From: Serinus canaria
Taxonomy: Eukaryota; Chordata; Aves; Passeriformes; Fringillidae
Reading direction: 5' to 3'
DNA: 64,000 nucleotides
Assembly: GCF_022539315.1 (NCBI RefSeq)
Contig: NC_066319.1
Span: 31,644,093-31,708,092 of the forward strand
Shown: in pieces, positions 24,490-36,849 of the stretch
How positions within the stretch are numbered: the first letter of the stretch is position 1
Layout of the letters: each line of letters begins with the position of its first letter
The notes under the pieces: model-generated
Told to the model about the DNA's origin: nothing
What the model saw: only the letters and a program-made list of their open reading frames with translations
The model's database searches: none
Translations under genes and position numbers: made by a program

Positions 24490-26373
24490 GAATCTCTGGA
24501 TGTGATAGAAAAAAATACCAGAAGTATAGCAGGATGCAGAGTAGATTCACTGCTTAACACTGTGGGGAGAAAATTAAGGTGGCCAAAGCTCAACTGAAAT
24601 TAAAGCTGGTCAAAACAATAAAAATAATTTTTTCAAGTATATTAATAGCAATGGGCAGTGTAAAAATAGTATTGTCCCATTACAGGATGAGGATGGTCAC
24701 CTCACAAACAGGGACTAGGACAAGGCAGAGGTGTTTAACACATTCTTTGCCTTTGTCTTCAACAAGAATGATGGACCAAGTGGCTCTCAGAGCTGGCAGA
24801 TCATGACTGCAAGAATCATTAACTCCCAGTCAACCCTGAAATTGTGTGAGATCTGCTGCTCCAACTAGATCCCTAAAAATTAATGAGGCCTAATTGGGTT
24901 CTTCCAAGAGTCCTCAAAGAGCTAGCTGATGTAATTGCAAAACCTTTCTCAATGATTTTTCAGCAGCCTTGGGAATTCAGAGTGGTCCCAGCTAACAGGG
25001 AGCTGACAAACATCCTAATTTTCAAAAAGGGCAAGAATGAGAAGCCCAGAAACTACAGACCTGTCAATCTCACTTCAGTGCCTGAAGAGGTTATGAAGAA
25101 GGTTATTCTGGGAGGTACTGAAAAACACCTGAAAGCAGCCATCGGTCACAGCCAGCCGGGCTTCATGAGAATAAAGTCCTGCTTATCAAAGCTGATTTCC
25201 TTTTATGACAAGGTAACCCACCTTGCTGATCAAGGGAAGGCAGCTGATACAATCTTTTTTGATTTAAGTAGAGCTTTCGATACTGTCTCTCAAAGTATTC
25301 TTTTGGAGGAAATGTCCAGCACACAGCCAGAGAAACACATCATGTGATGGGTGAGCAACTGGCTCACATGCTAAGTGCAAAGGGTTATAGTGAAGGGGGT
25401 GACATCAGACTGGTGATCTGTCAATAGTGGGAAGGGCCTACTCTAGGCCCTGTGCTCTTCCACATTTCCATTAATGATCTGGATGCAGGCCTAGAAGTGA
25501 TACTAAGGAAATTCACAGATAATACAAAACTGGGAGGAGCTGTTGACTGCTTCAAAGGCCTGATGGCCCTATAGAGAGACCTCAACAAATTAGGCGACTC
25601 AGCAATCACCAATGGTATGAAATACAAGGGAAAGTGCTGGATTCTGCACCTGGGATGGACAACCCTGGATATATGGACAGACTAGGGAATGAGAGGCTGG
25701 GAAACACTGACATGGAAAGGAACCTGGGGGTCCTGGTTGATGGAAAGGTGAATTTGAGTCAGCAGTGCCCTGGCAGCGAGGAGGGCCAAGAGTGTCCTGG
25801 GGTGCATCAGGCACAGCATCACAGCCAGGCAAGGGAGGGGATTGTCCCCTCTGCTGTGCTCTGGGACGGCCTCAGCTTGAGTGCTGGGGACAGTTTTGGG
25901 TGCCACAGTATAAGAAAGATATTAAACTGTTAGATAGTACCCAAAGGAGAGAAACAAAGATGGTGAAGGGCCTTGGGAGACCTTGTATGAAGAGAAGCTG
26001 GGGTCGGTTGATTTGCTCAGCCCACAGAAGAGGAGACCTCATTGCAGTCTACAGCTTCCTGTGAGAGGATGCAGAGGGGCAGGATCTCTTCACTGTGGTG
26101 ACAAGTGACAGGATTGAGGGAATGGTCTGAATTTGTGTCAAGGGAGGTTCTGTTTGGATATTGGAAAAAGGTTCTTCACCCAGAAGTTGTCTGGGCACTG
26201 GAACAGGCTCCCCAGGTAAGTGGTCACAGCCCCAAACCTGAAAGAGCTCAAGAAGCTTTTGGAAAATTTTCTCAGACACATGGTATGACTCTTGGCCATG
26301 ATGCTGTGCGGGGCTAGTAGTTGAACTTGATGATCCTTGAGGGTCCCTTCCAACTCAGGATACTCAGTGATAC
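24490..26373 (+). mobile_element. CR1 LINE, 5'-truncated, decayed
   Basis: This is the largest retroelement in the window. The body follows the CR1 ORF2 order. A pre-RT segment (about 24500-24880) leads into a reverse-transcriptase segment that is still open for 154 codons at 24883-25347. Its conserved-looking words are KPRNYRPVNLTSV and FDLSRAFDTVS (the latter encoded at 25258-25290). Downstream RT sequence (attaatgatctgg...acagataatacaaaactgggagg) is broken by stops and frameshifts. The 3' non-coding end finishes with gaacttgatgatccttgagg and cccttccaactcagg, then degenerates where the terminal microsatellite is expected. About 1.9 kb remains of a ~4.5 kb family, so the 5' half is absent. 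It is a dead copy without a complete endonuclease or RT. Confidence 0.9.
24883..25347 (+). pseudogene. CR1 ORF2 reverse-transcriptase fragment
   Basis: A 154-codon open segment within the CR1 element encodes the N-terminal part of the reverse-transcriptase domain. It includes the NYRPVNLTS region (around residue 57-65), a QPGF-type motif (about residue 89-92) and FDLSRAFDTV (about residue 126-135), corresponding to the FDLSKAFDTV word of CR1 and other non-LTR RTs. The catalytic YADD region falls downstream of the stop and is not in frame. The segment belongs to a 5'-truncated retrocopy with no promoter, so it is a fossil and not an expressed gene. Confidence 0.85.
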
Positions 26374-29300
26374 ATTATTTCTGTGAAAGTGAATGCCATG
26401 GCTAACTCCATTAATTACAACAGCATTTTCGACACATAATGTATGACATGGTGTATCCCTTCAGAATCACAGAGGAGGGTGTTTTATGGATGTACAATCC
26501 ATTCCTGTGCTTTGCCCAAGAGTGACAATTGCAGTACTTTAGGGACCCATCAGTAGCCACAGACTACACTAAAATGAGCAAGTATGCTTAAATTGGGTGA
26601 GAATTCAAGTTGGTTTCTGTTGTTCATGGTGCCATACAGGAATGGTTAGTGACTTAGAAATCCAACTTGTTAAGTGTTCTAGCTTCCTTAAATTAAAAGT
26701 TTTGTAAGAAAAAATGTAAAGTTAAAAAGCACATTTTGGAAGGCTTTTTGTCCAGCACTGGTTGAAGTTTTGGTCAAACCAGGTTTTTTATTTAAGTAAA
26801 ACAAATGTGCTTCAGAGATCTAAAATAACAGTGTACTTGATTAATAGGCTTCCTTGACTCTCTTACTCATCATGTTAATTCTCCTGTTAATAGTTGTTTT
26901 TATTCCTAAAAACAGTGATTTCAGTTAATAGTACCCATTTTGCATTTGATATTACTTGTCTTTTATAGAATAAAACATAAAAATATTAAAAAAAAACTAA
27001 TCCCAAAATGCATGTTCATCTGCTACAGAAAAGATTATATATGTGGAGCTTTGTAACGTCAGAAATTCTGCCAAAATCAATAAAAGATATTAATAAAAGA
27101 CATTCATTATTATGAGTTTAGGAGTCCAAACCAGGAAAGAATTGAAGAGCATTACGCCAAAAACTCACATTTAAAAGTAAAAATAATTATTTTTAAAACG
27201 AGATTTTCATCTACCCTGATTAACGTACACCCTTAGTAACCACTGGCCACATATATACAGAAGCTCTGCAGTAGATTTCCCCATACCAAATATACACACT
27301 TCCTCAGAAAATGGAGAAATGACTACTGGACGAAGTCAGAAAAAGTTTAAAATGCAGAAATATTTTCAGGCTCAGAAGTAGCTTATAGCCATGCAGTTAA
27401 TAAATGAGAAGCTTGCAATTTCTTTATACTGCCTGAATTAGCAGGTGCAGATGCAGTCAGATGGAATGATAGATTTTTTAGAATCAGAGACAATCTAGCA
27501 AATAATACTACTCAAAATGCTGTAATCCAGTCATATTGTTTTAATTGGGCAACATGGCATTGTGATAACAGATGGCAACTCCATGTGAACAGATTCAGCC
27601 AGACTGATAGCATTCTGCCCCAGCTCCTCTGAATGAACAGCTATGGGCTTCCAGTTTATACTGCAATAGCTTCATTCAGATTTCACACTTGGATAGACTC
27701 TGTGCCATTATGAAAGCAAACACCATTTAAAGCTCTATGCATGAGTGTATGGAGATTTCATGGTAGTTTCCGTTACTGAAATTTCAAGTTGGTTGGAGCT
27801 GTAATAGTTGAGCTGCATTAGAGTTAAGACATTATTGGTATCTGTCTGCCCTCAGCCAAAGGTTACTGTTCCTGGATCAAAGTTAGCAGAAATAACATAT
27901 CTAAATGTTAACTACTCCATCGAGATGGTGCCAGCTGACATCTGTCTTCCACAATGGTTTATCCAAGGACACTGGGCGTTTTCAGCGGAAGTGCTACACA
28001 TGTTCCCCTCTACTGACTCTGTGGTAACTCCTGGCAGAGAAATGGGATGGACAGCTGGAGGTAGAAACATCTTTAATTTCAGAGGAAGGATTTGCCAGAA
28101 CTTGATTCTCAAAATTCTAAATGTTAATAGCTTCCTTCTATAGAGATAAGAGCAGTTTCTAGGTCAGTGGATAGCCTGATAACGTAGTGCTGCCCCTTTG
28201 GAGCAGGAAATATGTTAATGGGGCACTTTGTCAAAATATGCAGAAGCATCAGCTACTGTGTTCTCCATAACACTCTTCATATCTGTGCACTACACAAACC
28301 AGCAAAGTATGGGAGGGATGGAACACGAGTTACTTGTCTTACCCAAACCCTAGGGCATTATATCCTTTGGGATATGAGAGCCTCAGCCATTTGCTTCCTT
28401 CTATCAGAAATGTTCCAGGGGTGGGGGAGGAAAAAGAAACCAAATGTGAACAGACTCTGGCTGGCTCCTGTGCTCTGTGTGCTTTCTCACTCCCTTGCAA
28501 ACTCTCTCAAGAACAATTGTAATCCAGCTGAAGTTTTTCCTGGCTCTTGCCCGATTTAACAGATGTTTACTAATGGTTCTGGATCACTATTTACATGCTG
28601 AACAGTTTTCTGTTAATCTGAAAAAGTTTTAGTGGGAAAAGACTATGTTGGGGAAGAGGCTGGAAAAAAAATGCAACAAAACAAGAGAAATCCCTAAAAT
28701 ACAAAAAAATATTAAATTCTCAGGATGTATATCTGATCAGCAACCATTTAGCTGCTTCCAGAGTGACTTTCCTAATGCCCTAGTACTTCAAATCCTTTTG
28801 CAGTACACTTGGCAGGCAATGCTATGAGAAGATCATGATGTACAAAACCATGTTAATTCCAAACAGCAGGCTTTATCTATCTCAGCTGGCCCTTATATGG
28901 CCTGCCACACTATTGTAGCTAAGCTCCACATAATCTTTGGGGTATTTCTCCTCAATGCTTTATTTAAATACATAAGTGCTATATTCTTCTGCACATTCTG
29001 TAAGAATGGTCTCAAGTGTGGCTATGAACATGACAATCACCCTTTTCTCACGTCTTCAGAGCTAACTTGTAAATCTATGAAGCTTCAGGAAGCTGGTGAC
29101 AGCCTTGCTGACTGTAACAAGCCAAGAATTAGGGCAGTTAGGTGACACACTGTGTGCTTTTAAGGTGACTATCCAGGTGTTCCAGGAGCCACACTTTCAG
29201 ACCTGCTGCCCACAGCCTCTTATCAAAGTACAGAAGTACTTTTCTACATACTGAAAACTGAAGTTCCTTACTAGTCAATGGAGAGTATTAGACAATTTTG

Positions 29301-29534
29301 GGGCATGAATCATCTGCTTGAAGAACAGATGGATCACACTCTTCAGTGCCCATTTCTCTTCATTTGCCATAAAAAACCCAGACCATTCTTGGGATAGAGA
29401 ACTCTACATTTATTTAAACATTCTCATGCCCTAATCTGATCATAAAAACTGCTATTTCAACATCCACTGATGTTGTCAGTCACCTGAAATAAAGTACAGT
29501 CAGTAGGTATGCCTAGGTATTTTTGAAGATATCT

Positions 29535-29640
29535 ATGTCAAAGTGATTTGTTTGAGGTCTCACGCAGTACAGACACAAAGTCTGCATCTCACAAGCCTCA
29601 GGTCAAAATGTTGTCTATTGATCTGTCTTACCAGTCCAGT
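29535..29640 (+). repeat. Possible core-SINE (MIR-like) 3' relic
   Basis: The order aagtgatttgtttgaggtctcac, then gcagtacaga, then aaagtctgcatct resembles the 'aagt-acttgcccaaggtcacac, agctagtaag, gccgggattt' order of MIR-type SINE 3' cores. The match is imperfect. Ends are not defined and there is no clear tRNA-like head upstream. Confidence 0.3.
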
Positions 29641-32526
29641 GGAAATGAATAAGCATTATCATTGCCACAAATTCAGAAGTTGCATATAGAATGACTTTTT
29701 GTTAAATAAAAAATGTCTTACTGATTAATTGCAGGAAGGAAGTGAAATCATGCATACCTCTACCCTATGGAGCAGTCTAAAAAGAGTTTGAAGCTACCCT
29801 TGACTTTCACTGTCCTATGAAAACAACATCTTTAAAACTTCCTTAAAGATTATTCTTCTGCTGGAAGGAGGCCATATGTTGCCTAGTGGGTGCACAAATG
29901 TAGGTTTTACTATGCTTCTCATTTTGGGTGTATTATACTTTGTTTGAAATGGGGATTTAATTGGCTTGCTATGTGACTTCTCGGATGTCTTCCCCATAGA
30001 ATACAGAATCTTTCCACTTGAAGCTCATAAACTACTACCTCACCTCCTTTTTTTTTTTTTGTGAAAGAGCGAGGAAGGCACATACATGAGACACAAGGAA
30101 CAAAATAATTTAATGAGATTAGGAAAAAAGACCATTTTTAAAACTGCCATTTAGACACTCAGCTTTCACTTAAAGAAAAAAAAATTCTCCAAAAGTTGTG
30201 GTCTTGATGAAGATCATCAAAATGTGAAGGGAGTATTTGAGATGCAGGAATGCTTGTATTTGCTTAAAGCCAGGAACCGCAGCTCTGAGAGGTTAACTGC
30301 CCCATTTTTCTTACCTCATACTGAACAAAAAGTTTTTTAAAGGACAGCACATTGTTATTTCATCCCTTATCAAAGTAACAAAGGCAAGAATAACAGCAAC
30401 CATGAAAGGAAGAAAAAGAAAAGGGATATTCTAATATTGTAGTGCCTTGTCAGAAATATTCCTGGACACCAAGACTGGGAAGGAGGAAGAGATGAGACTG
30501 AGAGAGTACAGGGATTGCCAGAGCTGGATCTGAATTAGGAGAGATCAATGTACTGCTGATTTAAATGCTATAAAACAGTCAAAAGAAAATCAGTTTGATT
30601 CCTATTTCATAGTTTCTAATTCTCACTCTGCTTATTTTCTGTTATGTTTTATTACACAGATCTTCTGCCATTTCAGCTCAAAAGAAAAGAAATTAATTTG
30701 GAATTTTAGGCCCTTTTGGCTTTGGCACAACCACAAAGTCCCAAGAAGGTGCAGTTGGGTATGAGTTCATAGGCAGCGCTGTGTCTGTTACACTTATGGG
30801 TAAAAGGACTAGAGGGGAAAAAAAGCCAGTAACAACACATTGCAGTGTTGTAAGAAAATATTATCATCCTTTAAAAAACTTGGGCTTTCATCCTTTACAA
30901 CACCTTACAGATTGCAGCTACCAGCTTTTAGAGAACTGTTAAATGTTTGACTCAAACACCTGAAGGGGTCTCAGGTCCCACAGGTGGAACCTGGCATTAA
31001 GAACACTGGGTCCCACAGGCATACCTTTTGCTGAACTCCTCCTAGAAGATGCCATTTTTTTGAAATGGAAAAGGAGATTTTACTACATATCAGATCCAGC
31101 TGTAGTTCTCTCACTTCTGTTTGTAGGAGAGGATATTAACTCTTCCTCCTTAATTGACAATGTAATTATACAATGAAATGCAGATAATTTTAAAGCTTTT
31201 GTTGGTATCTCCATTCAGTTGAGTAAATTTACTTCAGCCCCTAAAAAAAGGGTCCCCCATCTTTCTTTGCTGGTTAGCAGAAAATGAAATAATAATGAAT
31301 TTTAAGTCAGATTTATACCAGTAAAAGCAGAATAGAGACATCATGTATCAAACACCTAAAACCTAAAGAGGTTACATAAAACTGATATGAACTTATTTTA
31401 TGTTGTTTTAATTTTTTTGATTTCAGAAAATATTTATACAGGTATAAGGAATCATTCTTCTTCTTAAAATATGAGAAAATAACAGTGCATAAACTGTAAT
31501 TCGCACTACTTAAAATTTACCATCAGCAACTATATACTTTTCTAAAATATGCAAGAAAGAGCAAGTTTAGCTTCTCTGTTGTAAAAAAAAAAGACAGTCA
31601 ATAATTTTCCATCCTACTCTTTTGAAAGAAAATATTCGAGGTCTATGGAAAAAATGAACAGGCATTTGGCAAAACCTGGCTTCTAGCGAACCGGCAGCAG
31701 TTGTTGCATTACTGAAACCAATTCATAAATGCTGGCTGCTTCTTCCCTGGAAGAATGCCAGGGAAGTACCCACCCTGGCGTCTCCCTTCCCAGATACATC
31801 AATCCCCACTCTGAATTCTTGCTGACACACATCAAAATTCATTCTAAAGTCGACCTTTTGTGCCACACTGACTAACTCTAAAACCAGACAAGTAAGGACC
31901 ACAGCAGCCCATCTAGGTTGTACCTGTGGCTTCAGGTATCAGGCAGGTATATTTTGTTCTTCATCTATATTTGCAGAATATATTAAGAAAGTGCAAAGCA
32001 GTAAAGCACAAACTAGCACACTTCAAATGCCTATCACCTGAAGTGCTCAGTATTTCTTTATAACCAGAAGGAACAGCTTCTATTCCTTAAATAGTTAATT
32101 TTCTTCAATACATTCATGTTAATCCAATGATATCCTCACGGAAATTACAGAAAATTTAAAGCTTTAGTAAAGACAGGCAATAATGTGAATTTCCATAAAC
32201 ATAATTCCTATCCTTTTTAGTACTCTAATGTATCAGTAAACACGGGCAGCTGTTGATACATATAGACTCATTCCACCCACACTCTGAGCAAGTCAGATGT
32301 TGAGCAGCTCCCATTTGGGAGTTGAAGCTAATAGGCCCAATGCCTAAGTGAACAGACTTTCCTTCTCCCTCTGGCATGTATGCTCTCCTCACCACCACAT
32401 CCTGATGTATTTTGCCCACCCTCCTCAGGTGTTTATCCAGAACAAGAAGGAGATTATGAGGCATAAGAAATTCATGAAGTTACCCTTACCAAGGATTCTT
32501 TCTGTTGGACAGAATGATCTCTGTCG

Positions 32527-32556
32527 TAGTTGTTATTATTGTTGTTGTCGTTGTTA
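32527..32556. repeat. Short GTT/ATT triplet repeat
   Basis: About ten triplets of the GTT type, interrupted by ATT and GTC (gtagttgttattattgttgttgtcgttgtt). It is short and imperfect. Confidence 0.8.
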
Positions 32557-33602
32557 ATTTTGCAGTGAGAATTTCTAGACCCAGTAAGAATCATGGCAGT
32601 GGCACAGGCAGGCTATATGTTATAAAGACACATATCTATGCACCCTAGAATTCTTAGGGTACATCGACATCTCGTGGACAAAACGAATATAACACATCAA
32701 CTCCTACCGGCAGGATTTATTATGGCCATTTAAACACTGTATTTGAGCACATATAAGCTCAAGCTGCCTATCTTGATACTGAGAAGGCTGAGTAGTATGC
32801 ACATCTTCTGAAGGAAAACTTCTCTGTATTTATCTATCTGGTTTGTTAGGTACTTTTGCAGGCCTCAGTGATTTCTGTGCTGCTGCAGCTGCACAGCTAC
32901 TGGTACCTGAGGTACTGTGGGTAAACCAAGTTGGACACTTATACAAGATGGTTCCAGAAGCAGTGGTGGTAGATAGCTACAATATATAGCATAAAGTGTG
33001 CAGGAACCCAAGAAAATGCAGCTGCAGCATGATGAAATAACCTGATGAGGCAAAGACCTCAGTTCACCCCCTGTGGAAGGGCAGACTACTATTGTTCTTT
33101 ACAAATAAGTCATTTTACTTACAGAAATTAGTTTGTTACTCCATAATTATTATTTATTTCCTCTAATGCATCCATTCCTTTCCTCTGTGCGGAGGATATC
33201 TCCAGAAAATAAAAGGGAACAGTGCAAAGCAGATTCTAGGGGCTCCACACTGGCTTCATTTGCAGGTCTTCACTTTAAATAATAATTTTTAAATGGCTTC
33301 TTTGCTTCAGAATGACTTATCTGATCTCATGATTAGCAAGGCAGCCTTCAGTTACTGTATGGAGATAGTGGGGCTTCAGAATCTTCTGCCATGACAAAAC
33401 CAAGAGCAAAAATTGAAAAAAAAAAAATATTTCCGGATGACTGGCTGACAAGATATGGCCTGGGAGAGGCTGTTACACAGTGATGGCTCTTTATTTTTGT
33501 TTCTCCTTTAAAATCTTTAGATTTAAAATACCTAAAACTAAGTTTAGTTCTTTCTTAATAAAACCTGTCAACAGAATTAATTGCTAGAGTTGTGATAAAT
33601 AC

Positions 33603-33631
33603 TAAGCAGATTGCAGATAAGCAGATTGCAG
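33603..33631. repeat. 15-bp tandem duplication
   Basis: The unit taagcagattgcaga (33603-33617) is immediately followed by taagcagattgcag (33618-33631). It is a head-to-tail duplication with no mismatch in the shared 14 bases, which suggests a recent slippage or repair event. Confidence 0.9.
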
Positions 33632-36600
33632 CCTCACCAGAGAATGATTCTATGAACAATTTTATCATAAGATGCACTGAATTGTTTGTATGAAAACCAA
33701 GATGAAAACATAGGTCTTGCATGCTGCTTTCATTGGCAAAAAAAATTCTCTCAAAGCATTTTGATCCACAGCATTTTATCAGGGTTGTTACTGAAACCAC
33801 TTTTGTGTTACAGGTGTCAAGACTAAACATGGAGAAATGATGATTTGCCTAGAGTAATCCAGAATATTAGTGTCAAAGAGAAAAAACATCCACAGCACCT
33901 CATCCCTTCTAAGTTCTCTTTTGTATTTGTTGATGCCCTTTCAATGCCATGTCTTGCACAGGAAGCATAAATTCCTTCTTTTGGCCCTCATTTCATACTT
34001 TACAACTATTGCAATTGTGCTTTATATTTTTGCAGTGTGTCTCTCACAGTTAGTCAGTCCTCATAGGCTAGGCACAAAAGAGCATTAAGTCTGTGATTCT
34101 GAGTTGAAGACTGGTGTTGCAGCTGAGGAACATGATAAATGCTGCTTGCTAGCATCTTAATCAAGTGTTTTGTCTAATATAATCTGAAAGCCCAGAGCCA
34201 TATTTATCCAAGAGTTTAGCATCCTTATAACCTCCCCTCTGTCCTGTGATCAGGAGCGGTCACACCATACCGTGAAGATGTCGTTGTGAAATATGTTCAG
34301 TTGTGTTCTAAAGTGTTCATGTTTTCATTTTTCATGAACTTTACAAGTTTTGCTGAGTAACCATTTTTGGTGCTGTTTTCGCTGAGTTACTAAGTTCAAT
34401 CAGACACTAAAATCAAAGGAAAGCTTGAGAACACAGTAAATTGAGGAAGCGAAGTTTCAAAGGTTTGCTCAGTCATGTAAGGTACACAGTGTTCCTGCAA
34501 AGTGAAATTTCAGATTTTCCAAATCTGTAGTAGAAAACCTGGGAGAAAAAGGAAACTAACCCCCAAATAAGCTAGCTTTTAAGGGTTCAAAATAGAAATC
34601 ATCTTTCTTGGTCACTGCTAGTTGCCATTGCATTTTCTGTATGACTAAAACCAAAATATTTCCTAGAAGAGGCTGAATTTAATATACCAAAAAGGCTGAA
34701 TTAGATTATATTAGGACAAGATTTATTACAAAGTTACTACATTTATTATTAACATTATTAAGGCTAATTAATCTAGGCATAATACTAAACTGATAAATTA
34801 CTTTTAGAACCTGAAATTATATAGTTTAATGGTGCTAGAGCATACCACGTGGCAAAGCATGCCACTGAAGTGATTTCTGTTGTGGGGAATGAACAGGTTT
34901 TAAGATGTTCTAGTTATAGTAACTAGCCGCTATCTGAGTAATTCCCACCAAAAATCAGCCTTCTCTAATTCTGAATTTATTCTTGGAACATGGCACTGCC
35001 TCAATCACCAGCATGTTTTTGATTTTTTTGTTTGTTTGTTTGCAAAGGTTTTAAGTGTTTTTCAGTTGGGATTTGAAGTTTTTGGTAGGAGAATTGTAAA
35101 ACACCTGTAATGTTAATTTGCAAATGCATGAGGAGAGTCAAATCAGTTATTTACAGGATTTTTAAAAATTTGAACTAATTAACTTAAAACATCTTTCATT
35201 GTATTTTGCATCTTTCACTGTCCAATTTTTAAATTTTTATTTTTAATCTTTTGGTGGAAAAGCTAAGAGCTGGCACTATCAGCATTTTCCATGGTGAACA
35301 GGAGCTGTCCTGGGATAACAGCAAATGTAGGACAAGTCCTTTGGGGTAGGTAGGTACAACAGGACAGTTGGTCATTTTCAAAACACTGCCTGATGTTCAT
35401 ATCTTGTAGTGCTGGGTGTGCGCTCTCCATGGCAGTGACTTCCCCCAAAGCTGTTGATGTTTGGTAAGTAGTTCAGCTTTTTAAAGAAATGGGGCTGATG
35501 TGACAAACACATTGCTCCCTTTTGTGGGGTTTTCTTCTTCCAGCAACTTTGTAAAGGCATAATGCACAAAGTCATGTAGAATATAGCAGTAGAGGAAAGA
35601 GGCCTAAACCAGTGCATCCTCTGAGAGGCAGACAGAATCCAGCCCATTGTAGAGAATATTGACAGCTGAACAATGAACACTTACAGGGAGCTTTGAAAAA
35701 CATTAATAGATGTGGCCAGTAGAATTCCTCAGAGGGAGCTCAGTAGGGCAGGGGATAAAAAAATACCATGGAAAGTGGAAGGAGCTGAGAAGAGGGCAGG
35801 TTGCATTTGAGTAGTACAGACTGTGAAGGAAGTAAGCCTTCTTTTGTTTCCCTGATTGAATAACTGTCTGGTTTTTCTTCCCATCCATATAAATTATGAG
35901 AAGTTTTGTGGCCTGTGCTGCCGCTGAGATCAGAGGTACTCAGAGGTGATGGTGGCTTTCCCTGCTGCTAAAAGCTCATGAACTGTGGCACTTTAGTCTT
36001 TTGCAGTTGCATAGAAAACATAAGAAAGCAAAATATGATTTTTGGTTGGACAAGTCTTTGGTTATACTTCTATAATACTGAGAGATGTTATGTCACAGCA
36101 AGTGTTTTGGGGTAATTTGTTTTTCTCTTGCTCTAGAAGGCCTTGCTAGTGTACCTCAGTGATGGTGTTCTCTGCAAAGGAAAGGCGATGTTAACACCAT
36201 GATGTTAGCCTCACTAGAACTGACAGGCATGCCAGTTTGCACCATATGGGATTTTGTGAGGAAGGCAGCTGTTATCACTGGGAAGTGTATTGAGATTACT
36301 AAACTCTCCTCCAAACAACCATCAGTGAATAAAGACTATTGGCAGTCAAATTTGCATGGACAACTAGTTTTTTATTGAATGCAGCAAGACAGACATAACG
36401 ATAAGGAATAATTCATCCTTGATATCTCACTTTCAAATTTCCTGCCTTTTGTCTCACAACCAATCACACTAATTATTAAATAAGAAGTGGCATTTTAAGT
36501 AAAACTTCCCAGAACTATTATCTTATGGGAAATTTAAGGCCCTCTTAATGACTGCAAGTCTGTATGTGTCCGGTCTGTACCAAATGTAAATAGATTTTCA

Positions 36601-36849
36601 ACTGATCCAAGCTGAAAATTTGAGCTAACATACTATGAATTCAAAGGAGAAATTCATTGATACTCATTGTCAAAGAGTTAAGAATCAGACTTAGATCAGC
36701 CTTTCCACCTTATAGGAAGTTTTTGTCATGAATAGCTGAATGTAGTTCCTCTGCCTACTGTCTTGATGTGAGTCCGAAAATAAGTGAATCCTGAAATGTT
36801 GAATCAGCCCTCCAGAAAATAAATAAGAATACAACACTACATCAGAGAT

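Larger units (their letters stand above)
26374..36849. other. AT-rich non-coding interval
   Basis: This 10-kb stretch has no recognised gene. Within it are a weak MIR-like patch (29535-29640), a GTT-rich triplet run (32527-32556) and a 15-bp tandem duplication (33603-33631), each listed separately. A mildly GC-rich patch at about 31680-31920 shows no coding or repeat signature I can name. A 111-codon plus-strand frame at 27808-28143 and a 115-codon one at 28212-28559 have no domain and overlap comparable frames in other phases. I treat them as chance. Confidence 0.5.

Noticed and set aside
27808..28143. 111-codon plus-strand frame
   Set aside because: No recognisable domain, and it lies in AT-rich DNA with competing frames on the other strand.
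32225..32464. 79-codon minus-strand frame with a somewhat protein-like translation
   Set aside because: It matches no family I know, is short, and has no neighbouring coding frame that would make it an exon or retroelement fragment.
33815..33870. Phrase tggagaaatgatgatttgcctagagtaa as a MIR core
   Set aside because: Only one of the expected core words is present, so it is weaker than the other MIR-like patches.
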